From NCBI GenBank assembly GCA_963576735.1, contig OY755191.1, positions 8,151,608 to 8,215,607 on the forward strand: DNA of 64,000 nucleotides. The letters run 5' to 3'. This DNA comes from Bedellia somnulentella. Lineage: Eukaryota > Arthropoda > Insecta > Lepidoptera > Bedelliidae. The notes beneath the pieces are model-generated. The model was not told the origin of the DNA and searched no databases. It saw only the letters and a program-made list of their open reading frames with translations. The first letter of the stretch is position 1, and each line of letters opens with the position of its first letter. The position numbers were made by a program, and so were the translations under genes. Positions 1 to 11,500 of the stretch are shown one piece after another.

Positions 1-351
1 TATCTTAAGTGACTAAAAATTCCTAAATCGGCATCTTCAAACCACAAGATGCGAAACATAAGGGGTATAAGCAGGGAGGTATCTGGGTACCCGTGGTTCG
101 TCTCGTCTTCTCACTCCGCGGTCTACTGCCAAACTGATGCTGCCTGCTTCTTTCACTCCGTTGGATGACATTAAAATACACTATCTTAGGTGACAAAAAA
201 TTCCTAAATCGGCATCTTTAAACCACGAGATGAGACACATCAGGGGTATAAGCAGGGAGGTATCTCGGTACTCTTGGTTCGTCTCGTCTCCTAACCCCGC
301 GGTCTACTGCCAAACTGATGCTGCCTGCTTCCTTCACTCCATTAGATTTCA
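1..351 (-). repeat. Tandem duplication (181-bp unit) of the Nmdar1 last exon
   Basis: Positions 1-170 align with 182-351 at a constant offset of 181 bp. Both copies contain the end of the Nmdar1 coding sequence read on the minus strand, its stop codon and the start of the 3' UTR. Most differences within the coding part fall at third codon positions, so the duplication is not brand new and both copies look constrained. The left copy may extend beyond the window. Confidence 0.85.
37..180 (-). CDS. Nmdar1: Distal second copy of the Nmdar1 C-terminal exon (alternative last exon or relic)
   Basis: Read on the minus strand from 180 the frame is open for 47 codons to a TGA at 37-39. From about residue 6 it matches the proximal terminal exon: [17 protein letters not shown], then the R/P-rich stretch, then PYVSHLVV at the end. 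The proximal copy ends PDVSHLVV. An AG at 181-182 would give a phase-0 acceptor like the proximal exon, but there is no good pyrimidine tract and an in-frame TAG sits just upstream. The first ~11 residues of the proximal exon (starting QRKSVRAS) are missing. It could be an alternative last exon with a shorter tail, or a decaying duplicate in the 3' UTR. The retained frame and stop favour recent function, but this is unproven. Confidence 0.55.
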   Translation of the reverse strand, partial: CILMSSNGVKEAGSISLAVDRGVRRRDEPRVPRYLPAYTPYVSHLVV

Positions 352-397
352 CCCGACGTTGAGATGGCATGATCGATGCGCGGACACTCTTTCGTTG
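218..397 (-). CDS. Nmdar1: Nmdar1 terminal coding exon, proximal copy
   Basis: The acceptor AG at 398-399 follows a CT-rich tract. The phase-0 frame gives 59 residues beginning [15 protein letters not shown] and ending TPDVSHLVV, with TAA at 218-220. The preceding exon ends ...TIE at a phase-0 donor, and the join matches the juxtamembrane IE-KRK-type sequence of insect NMDAR1. The final four residues are a plausible PDZ-domain ligand. This exon is 3.97 kb from the preceding one; 3.6 kb of that distance is a hAT insertion. Confidence 0.93.
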   Translation of the reverse strand, partial: QRKSVRASIMPSQRRVKSNGVKEAGSISLAVDRGVRRRDEPRVPRYLPAYTPDVSHLVV

Positions 398-3300
398 CTG
401 AAGAAAAGTTAAATGGTTATTAATGTAAAATCCGTGGAAGGAATGGTAAAGAGGTTATTCTACTAGATGTGCGCGGATAATGTGTTTTAAAAAAAGCAAT
501 AGTATCGCTTCATTTACCTGTACTTAGCGCGGTAACGTAAGTGAAGCAGTGCCGGATTAAGCCAGCGCGGGGCCTGTAGCAAATTCTGTCAAGAGGCCCT
601 TGGTTTGCTATAGTTTCTCAAGTTAAAGGGTATTAAAAAAAACAAAACTATTAAAAAAAAACTTTTCTGCATTTAATATGGGCAAATTTAGAGATAACAC
701 GTTCGCTATCGACTTCTATAAGCAAATCATACTCTATATTCATCAAAGTGTGGTGATAAGAAGTTCTTGGCCCTAATTCATTTTTAATACGTTTTTACGT
801 TGAAAAAGAACGTTCGCCACTGCAGTTAGTGATTATGAGAGATAAGTAAATGCGCAAGGCAATTTCCACGTTTATAAAGTTGCAGTTCCAGAGACTCTTC
901 TTTCTTGCTGTCAATAACAGTAGCCACATCTGTTTTCAGCAGTTCAGCGAACTGCACTAATTCGTCGCCTAGGCTGTTCTCCAAATCATCTTCGTAAGCA
1001 CTGACCATACGTGAGGCGTTTTCCAAAATCTCTTCTGCTGTGATGGAGTTAAAGCAGACAGTACGTTATCAATAATGACAATAAACACCTTAATTTCAAA
1101 CCGTTGTCCAGGTGTTTGATTTTCAACCAAGTCATCGAGTGTAGTAGAGCCGGTGAAATGGTCGTACTTTGTATTCCGCTTGCTTGGTCTTGAAGTCTGT
1201 TACTGATATTCTTCACAGCCGGTCAGATCTTTGGCTTTTGCCTCAACATCTGAAAATGTGGATCGTATTGCTTGGACGTAGCCTTGTAATGATTCATAAA
1301 GGGCGTATCCTGTATTAAGGTCTTGATCAGACGACTGGAGCGGAGCACTAGTCGCTTGCATGCGTTCTAGGATTCCGTTCCACGTATTTGTCATTATTCC
1401 CGTTTCTAACTTATTCATCGTTAAAACTAGTCCGTAAGCTTTATTACGGCACTCTGCTTTTTGATCCACGTTATTGAAAATGTCTTCCAAAACTTGCTTA
1501 ATAATGATAAAACCACATAATAGCGCCTTGGTAGCATCAGCTCTGGCTAAATAGTGTCCGATAATCTTTTCAAAATCAGAATTTTTGAAGTAAATTCTTT
1601 CAATGCGTTCGTAAGACGACTCCATCGATAGGTCGAAGCAGAAAAAAAACGTATAGAGGTTTTCAACGAAATCAAAGAAAAATAATGCTTCTAAACAGCA
1701 GTCTACAGCGCACTTAGCAACCAAATGTAATGAATGTGCAAGACAGGGAATGTATTCTGAGTACTTATTTATTTCCTTAATTCGTCCTTGTAAGACGCCG
1801 TATTTCCCACTGATCTTGCTGGCTGTATCGTAGCTTTGCCCACGACAATCTTTCATATCAATGCCACTCTCACTTAAGAAATCTAGCAAACTTTGACCGA
1901 GTTGTTCAGCAGTATGACCTTCCATGTCTAAGAACTTAACGAATATTTCCACTGGTCCAGATGGTAGAACATAACGCACTATCAGAGTCAGTTGGTCTAC
2001 ATGCGATATTTCTAGAGTAGAATCCAATGAAACTGAGTAGTATTTGCATCTCTTAATTTCGCAAATTATTTGATCATGTCAACAAATTGTGCGCATTCTT
2101 CCAGTCATCTAATCCATCTTTCGCAAACCATGGTGACGAAGTATCTGAATTCGTAACTTTGCAAACAAAACAGAAAAGTCGTCCTTTGGTTTCCGAATAA
2201 CACAACCAGTCTCTGACGTGAGTTTTATTCGTTAGTTTATGTTTATAGCTGAAAAATGACTTTTGGCAGAATCGTGGCCTATTTTCTTTTTCGTAAATTT
2301 TCTTTGAAGATAAAAAGTCACTATCCATATGTTGATGTTCGCTGCTTCTTTTTGCGATCCAATAATCTCTATCGAAGTTGCTCGGCCATTCACAAATATC
2401 GATGGAGTATATTTTACTTTCGTTTTGTTTTGGACTTGAAACTGTAGTGAAATTAAAATCATGAAATAATTTACCATCGACTACTTCTTGGCTTGAACAT
2501 GACGACTCTAGATCAAGAGGAATGGCTGTGCTTTTAACTTCTATTTGGCTAGAACATGATGTAACTAAATTAGTATGAATTTCTGTCTCTCCAACTACAG
2601 CAACACTTGTAGAAAATGTAGTTTCATTAGAAACAGTAGTAGTACCACTATTATATGTACAATGAGATATAACATGTTTTGCTTTATTTTCAGTAGATTC
2701 AGCAACATCACTCTAAAAATTAAAAAAGTCGAAAAGCTTGCGTGTTTTTGACCAAACAGCTTCGTTTTTATTTCCTTTTCATCTTTTGCTTTTACGCTTA
2801 GCACTTCCAGAAGCATAGTGTCAACCGGTATCTTTAGATCTGCTGCTCATGTTACCTACTACGGTTAGACAAATATTTTTTTATATATTTGTTTCTCTCA
2901 CCGGGATTCGGACCGGGGCCTCAGACGCCGCAGGCAGGAGGGCAATTCTCGCAAGTTCGATATCATTACTATCATAGAAATTATATCAAGTGTTCAATGT
3001 CGTGTGCAAAATATCACAAAGTGAAATATATTTCTATTGATAGATTGGAACTTTATTCTCGCACACGGTAGTAATTTTTCCTTAGACATTAAAGAACGAA
3101 GACCGAAATCAATGATCCAAGCGAATGAATTGAATAAAAGGTCAGTTTAACTGTCATCTTAGATATGAAGAGGTCTTTATATCTGTCAATATTTACATAT
3201 GTTTTGGTTTGTTTAAATTTTACTTTAAGAGTACTTTGCCGTTAACTAGCAAAGTCTGAATTCCCAAATGGACCATCCGTCAACCGAATTTAGTTTTGGA

Positions 3301-5518
3301 AATTTTATAATGGAAAAATAATATATTTTTATATTTTAATAATATAATTAACGTTGATCCAAGTAGACATTATTTACAACTTCTAAGACTATTTGATCTA
3401 TGATCCATTTAATACATTTACCTACATTTTTTTTTCTATCTATATTCAAACAAAATTTGAAAACAAAATGGCTTCCGTTCGCACGACATCTTTAAATATC
3501 ATCATATCGTCTGATCGTGACCACACGATATCATCCTTTGATATATATCATCATATCGGCTGGTTTTCAATAGAAAAATATCGATCGGATAGAGTGAGAA
3601 TAGCTCAAGTCAAATATCGATCGCAAAATATCACAAAAGTAATAAATATCGAAAGTGATATAATATCTACCGTGTGAGAATTGCCCTCCAGGTTCACTAC
3701 CAACCATGCTATTCGTTTTATGTGAAGCAAATGGAGTCCATGTGCAATGCTCGACTGTACATTTATTTATAAAAAAGTTATAAAAAATATATATAACTGA
3801 CAAATGCTATTTATTTGTATTAAAAAACTTACAAAAGTATTATAAAAGAAATCAAATTTAATACAAAATCATTATAATAACAATATTTTTTTTCAGTGCT
3901 TATAAATAGAAATGATTAAAGTCAAATAAGATTTATTAGACAGAAATTTATTAGGGCATGACGAAATCTTGTTCTGGATTTTCAGATGGGAGTGAAGTAT
4001 AGCCTAGCAAAATGTTTTTACGCTCCTATATAAATTGATATTTTTTACGGTCAGACAGGTATTAGACCGCGGGGCCCCCCGAGTCGCGGGGCCCGTAGCA
4101 TTTGCTACTCTTGCTACGTGGCTAATCCGGCACTGAAGTGAAGCGATTGTATTGGTTCTTCTAAAACATATTATCTTAACACATTTCTGGTGGAATCACA
4201 TTCTTGCTTACTGGTGTAGCACAGAGGATTACGATTTGTCAATAAGCTATTTTTTATCGAAGAGTGTAGAATACCGTTTGTAGGTGTGAATTTAAATCTT
4301 AACTTTTTAAAAGAGAGTAAAAAGTTGGAACAAAGGATAATATTTTAATACGAAATGATACACACCTCTATAGTCCATCTCCACTTATCGGCTGCGTGTC
4401 GAGCCAACTCCATTTGCTTCTGCCGTTTAATTTGGTGTCTTTTATAAACCACCTCAATAATTATCAGGAACACGCCCCCAATGATTCCAGCCAGCACCAA
4501 TATAAATACGCCCGCCATGTTCTTTAGGCCTAATGTATTTGGAGTCTTTTCGTTTTCTTCACAGTTTAATAAATTGTTTCGAAGTATCCATTGGTTGTCA
4601 AGATTCTCCATTATGCCACCTAGAATTTAATAAATAGCTTAAGGGCGTCCCCGGAAAAATAGGTTGATATTGATTGTTTGGAAATTCTATAAAGTCTGAT
4701 TTGATGATATTGATATGACATGAATAAAATATATGTTGGTGATTGGTTCATGGTGTAAAAATTTGATGTTTAACATTTTAATAATTTGTTGAAAAATATG
4801 ATGAAAAAAATTGAATTGGAACATGCTTTGTTTTCATAAAAACCGTATAGGCTCCACTGGCATAACATACATGTGAACTCATTATGTGTCTATATACGCG
4901 TAGCTTTAAGATCTGTAACTTTGATGTTTAACTTTTCATTTGAACATTATAGTTATTCAATAAAACTAAATAAACTACATTTATCCTGCGTGCGCGTTTT
5001 TTCCGTCCCTGTCACTCTCAGTAAATTTGACGTAAGAGTGAGCGCAATAGCTGCAAAATGCGGGGAGGCCCTTAACATAGACTTAGAAATGCCATATTTC
5101 CAATACACTAATCTACTCATAATATAACACAGTTCACAACGACAGTATGAGAGAGTTACTCGTACATGAACTTGTTTAAATTCATTATTCAATTCGATTC
5201 ATTAAATATTTCGTTAAGAGGACCTATCCATTGCCTTCAGCAACCATAACAATGTCGTAGTATAACCTTTTGAGATTAATTTTAAGTATGCGTAAATACG
5301 AATAACCTACTTTCATGAAAGTCCAGTATAGCTAATGTCACAAGATCTGCCCATGGAGATCCTTTTTGCAGACCTATCCCGTATCCAGATCGTCCGAAAA
5401 GCTCTCCAGCTGTCACCAGTTCACAATCTTGGGCAGCTTCGAACTCTAGCCGGGAAGAATCCCATATAAATGCCATAAGTTTTCTGTGGATCATAAAATT
5501 TTAGTTATAAGTGCCACA

Positions 5519-5556
<38 letters not shown>

Positions 5557-8500
5557 CGCGAAAGACATCTTGCGTCCTTCCAAACTACCACCCTGTGGCG
5601 TCCACTGAATGCAGTGAGATTTTTAATGTTTCCGATGCGTATGTAAGATGTTCCAATAAGTATCATATCATTAGTCGACTTCGAATTTCATTTAAGCATT
5701 ACATGATCATATTCAAATTAAATATTTCCAGCTGATTTTTGTGCGTCCGTTCACTCTTAAATCTTTCTTGCACACTGAATACTTGCGTATACCTTCAATA
5801 CACTGCATGCACATTCCCGCCTCCGTCCGAATGTATATTTATATCAAGTCCGTATAATGCTCTGCATATATCATTGTGATTATAATGACTAAATTACATC
5901 CATCTACTATTGAATTCAGATTGCTTCCGAATACTGTTTTTGAATAATTGAATCCAGATTACAAACCAAGAGGCTTCCACCTATATTAAGGATTATAATG
6001 ACCCCAGGCACAGATAATAAATAATTAATAGTTAGCACACAATAGTAACAATACCTTTGAAAATCTTAAAAAGCAATATAACCATGATATCTCAGTGGGT
6101 AGAACACCTTAAGACATATATATGTGGTTAATTTCTCGTTCGTGATGTTCAGAAGTTTTAGTACCTCTACTTACACCTTCGGGGACTTACTGCGTGAATG
6201 CTTGAGTCTTAAGAAAATGAATCATAATCATTATTCAATAATGGTTGATGTAGCTCTTTCCAAGCATATAACATTTATTAATTAAATATTGTTTTAATTT
6301 GGTTTTGAACGATCGATGTCGGACATTGAATTTATGTTATCACCACCCTAAACTACCCTTTTTTAGCTTTACATAACTTTGAACTTTACTTAGCTTTGAA
6401 CGATCGATGCCGGACATTGAATTTATGTTATCACCACCCTACACTACCCTTTTTTAGTTTAGCTTTACATAAACTAGTGAATCCGTTGCTCGCAACACGA
6501 GCCTAATGTACGCGAACCTGTGAGCCTCCTATTCCCCGCCCCTACGCCACTTCGTCATGCACTGCCCCACTGTCTGCCCTTTCGATCAAGACTTTAACCA
6601 TTAAAATCGGTTCAGGAGTTGCGGAGTTTACTAACAAAATATTTAATTTTTAGCCGATCAAATATATATAGAAGATTTATAAAATCATTACTTTAAAAAA
6701 AGTACCCATATCCATCAAAACAATCATTTTTGCAGACTTCACTCGTGCTAATTAAACTCATTGTAATATTTTACACAGACAATGTTCAAATGTAAATAAG
6801 TACTTACTGGTTAGATATTATAGGTACCTATTATAATAAGATAAATCATTTTATTATAATTATCATTTAAGTAGTAAAAAGTACGAGTAAATACTTCTTT
6901 TCATTGTGATTCTTATATGTTTATTATAATCATCAACTAAATAATAAGGCGTAGGGATGTGACGACCCCACCGCCCATTGTTAGAATGGCAGGATGAAAT
7001 GTTTACCAGCTTGCCATTCCAGCAATGCTACTTGCATGCTACTTGCTACTTGCTGCCATGCATTGCAGCGCTTGAGTTTGTAGGTGTTGACCGTGTCTAC
7101 AAACTGGTCTCAGCGCAAAATAGAGCAATAACGGTCTCCCCAGGGCAAGTGAGCGAAAACCCGGGTGAATCTTCGCTCATCATAATGGACAAAAGAAATA
7201 ATGATTAGCGTATAGGGCCGCTCCCCAGGGGTTATCGCTGGGGCGCGTCTGGAACTGGGGCTGGACGTGGCAGACCCACCAGCAGACCGGCTCCCTCCAG
7301 TCTCTGAACGGGAAGTACGGGGGAGCCAATTGCTAACCTGTCGGATGTGGGTGGTGCGGAAAGCGATTAGGGAACAGTCTCCCTGGATTTGGATTTGGTG
7401 AGGAGCGCACTCGAAGAGACGATCCTGGAATATCGCCAAATGCCTCTCGAAAGGAGGCCAAGGCTGCCCCGAGTCCCTCTCAGCATCAAGGTTCGGGATG
7501 TCGTTGACGCCGTCAATAACATGCTGCCCTCATTTTTAGAGAGCAGCATGGACCTTTGGGATACGGATTCAATTCTCTTTGGCGCCGCAATGACAGTTTG
7601 TCAATTTGTCGGCGTCAGGATGCCGCCAATAAGAGCTGGTGGCTCCCGCCAGGCTGACAGTACTAGTCCCAGGACTAGAACTAGACCAGCCTGGATGAGG
7701 CGGATTGAAAGCCGTATCACAAGGGCCAGGGTCCTCATCGGCAAACTGAACAGCTTCAGATCAGGCAAATATAGGCCGAGGGTGGTGCGCTTCGTCGTGG
7801 AGGCATTCCCTGGTGAGAATGTCTTTGACAACTCACCGGAGTTTGCCTGTAGACTGGTGGAGCGCATCGATGATCTGAAGCAGAAGATCGCTGCTTGGGG
7901 TAAGCGAATTAGGCGATATTCTGAAAGGGTAAACAGAATCGTCTCTTCATGAGTGACCAGAAAAAGTTCTACAGAACTTTGGAGCATCCCGATGTGGTTT
8001 CGACAGGTCAGCGACCAGAAAAAGCCGATGTAGTTGCCTTTTGGCGTGGGCTTTGGTCGCTGCCTGTTGATCACGAAGAGGGCCGATGATTCGAGGCGGT
8101 CGAGGGAGCGTGCGAGCCCATAGCGCCCAAGAAACCCTGGCTGCGATCCGTAAGGCTCCGAACTGGAAAATTCCGGGGCCGGACGGATTGCACCATTACT
8201 GGTTGAAGGTGTTCACGCGCTGTCACGCTACTCTCGCCCGTCAGTTCCAAAGCGCCCTCGAGAGTGGGACGCTCCCGAACTTCTTAACTACTAGGGTCAC
8301 TCATTTAGCTCCAAAGAGCGATGCTACCGCGGATCCATCACAATACCGCCCCATTACTTGTCTTTGTACAATTTACAAGACCTTGACATCCGTTCTAAGC
8401 TCCAAGATTACTCAACACATTGTTGATAACTGGAGCTGCTCCTCATCGATGCGGTCGTAGGCCAACTGGTCAAACGCAACCGTCGGAACTTTTCCGCTGG

Positions 8501-11500
8501 CTGGATAGACTACAGGAAGGCATTCGATTCGGTACCCCATTCATAGCTCATGACGGTCTTCGAGCTGTACAAAATTGATATTGCGGTTCGACACTTCCTC
8601 GGGCAATGTCTGAGTTTAGACGGTCAGCGGATGACGGACGCGGATGACCAAATTGATATAAGGCGAGGGATTTTCCAGGGCGATTGCCTGAGTCCAGTTT
8701 GGTTTTGCTTGGCCCTGAATCCTCTAAGTACACTCTTGAAAAATTCAGGGACAGGCTTTCAGTTTCGGAGAGGCGGACCACGCTTGCCTCATCTCCTTTA
8801 CACGGATGACCTGAAGCTTTACGCCCCCACGGCTGACAGATTGGCGGAGCTACTGACGATCACTAACGATTTCAGTCGTTCCGTCAAGATGGAGCTCGGG
8901 GTCGATAAGTGTGCGGTCATTCATGTTGAGAAGGGGCATGTCGTGCACTCTGATGGTGTCGATGTCGGCACCAATAATCTCTCCGAGGCTAAAACATACC
9001 GGTATCTGGGTATGTCACAAACCATCGGTGTGAAGGTGGCAGACGTGAAACAGGGTGTTTGCGAGGAGTTTTATGAACGCCTGAAAAGTGTGCTTAATAG
9101 CTACTTGTCAGGCGTTAATAAGATCCGAGCCATTAACTCCTGGGTCATGCCTGTACTGATGTACACATTTGGCGTGCTCAGATGGACTCAGACCGAACTC
9201 GACGCTCTGGAAAGACGAGTCCGCACGACGATGACCTCTCATCGAATGCATCATCCGAGGTCGTCGGTTATGAGATTGTATATCCCGCGGAAGTGTGGTG
9301 GTCGAGGCCTCTTGAGTGCCAAAACCATGCACAACCGCGAGGTATGCAACCTCAGAAACTATTTTTTGACGATGACGGATGATAGTGTTTGGGGAGAGGT
9401 GGTCGCTAGTGATAAAGGACTGACTCCCTTATCGTTGGCCTCACAGGATTGGCGAACCCCGGAGGTACTTAGCACCTCTGATCGGGAGGCCGTATGGAAA
9501 GGGAAGGAGCTGCACGGGAGGTTTTACAAGGTACTTCACGAACCTTTCGTGGACCGTAAAGCCTCCCTGCACTGGCTGCGTTTCGGGGACCTCTTTGGGG
9601 AAACCGAAGGTTTTGTCTGTGCAATACAAGACCAGGTTATCAAGACGCGGAACTATCGGAAATACATCCTAAAGGACGGTACCACAGAAATCTGTCGAGC
9701 ATGTGGCCGTCTCGGAGAGTCACTTAGGCATGTTATTTCCGGTTGTTCGGCTCCTGCTAACACTGAGTACTTGCACAGATACAACCAAGCAGCCAAAATC
9801 CTATATCAGGAGCTCGCTCTGAAATACGGACTCTTGCAACAGAGGCTGCTTATTACAAGTATCTGCCGGAGCCAATCCTAGAAAACGACCGAGCTAAAAT
9901 CTATTGGGACCGATCCGTTATCACGGACAGGGCTATTCTAGCGAATAAGCCTGATATCGTGGTATGGGATCGGTCGCAGTCGAAGGTGTTTCTAGTGGAT
10001 GTCACTATCCCACATGACGAGGGTCTCGTGAAAGCCGAAACCGAGAAGCGTCGGAAGTATCTCGACCTGGCTCACGAGATCACCGACATGTGGGGTGTGA
10101 CCTCGACTGAAATTATCCCAATTGTTTTGTCCGCGAACGGGTTAATTCCAACCAGCCTCGCGACCAACTTCAGGCGGTTGGATTTCTGTGGCGTGTCGGT
10201 TCCAGCACAAATGCAGAAAGCGGTGCTGCTTGATACGGCTCGGATCGTCCGTCGGTTCTTGAACCTGACTCCCTGACCCCGAACGACTGTGCTCTTGTCG
10301 GGGAGTACCGCCTCTCCCATTAAAATTTTATATTTTCTTTTTCGGCCATGGGAGAGGCGAGAATCTAAAAGAACTAAATAAATATATTTTTTTTCCGCTT
10401 ATATACTTAACGCAAATAATTCACTGTGGTGACAAGCTTGCATCACGGCCGGCATATGTTTGTTTGATGATTAAACTTTAATAAACTTCCGCACGCGAGC
10501 TCGCTAAACCCCGCCGCCCCGCGTCCCGCGCTAACGGTCCCTCGTGAATCCCAAGTATACCGTCCTAGTGCTCGTTTAAGTATTTTTAAGAGACGCAAGA
10601 TTGACGCGACGAAAACATGATAAAAACTTTACAAATTAAGTATATTTGATGGACACGATACGATCAGTGAACTGAACTCAAAATATACGTGGTAAAATAT
10701 ACGCTGAACACTAGTGCCCTCCAAATTTGAGTTGGACGATGGCGGAACTACATTATACGCTAAAAGGCATTCTAGTAATAAAATTACGTCTATGGCGATT
10801 TTTTGCCATTGCATTCTAATCATCATAAGGGACCCTTGGGCTGAAAATGGGGGTCGGTTAATCTTGCGTCCGTATTCAGGACGCAGAAAGTCAGTCGGAC
10901 GCAGCATCATCGGCAAATAACGCCATGTAGGACGCAATATGTCCTTCAGGATTTATATATATATATATATATATATGTCTCCAGCCTTGGAATGTATTTT
11001 GCACACCTATGTAAAGTATTTATTAATAAGTGGAGAATGACGTACCCTTTTTTAACATCTTCGATGGCCTCCTCAGCACTATTGTAATTATTGGCTTCCA
11101 TAGTTCTGTACATGTTCGATAGCTCTACTTGTCTCCTGAAGTACATGTCTACAGCAGAACCCTTCACAGTTGCACAAGTCAGATTCTCCATGGTATTTCT
11201 TAGCTGTATAAAAACAAAATCAATCAGCGAAATTCAAAATGATTGGTAATTTGCTACCTATTATGATAATAATTTTACCCTGGCATCGTTTATTCCAGTT
11301 AATTTTGTCTTCGGTCTTTCCAACACCAGGAAAGCAGCAAGGTTGGCAGTGTAAGAGGCTACAATGATCATTGCAAAACCTGCCCATACCATTCCGAGTA
11401 CACGGGCTGAGAAACTTCTTGGAGTACCTGTTGCAAAAAGGTGATGATTATTATGTGTATAAATTTATAATTTTGTTCTATCAGCATAGAAAAGCACTAT

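Noticed and set aside
230..412. Plus-strand frame of 60 codons at the left edge
   Set aside because: It is the shadow of the Nmdar1 terminal exon on the opposite strand.
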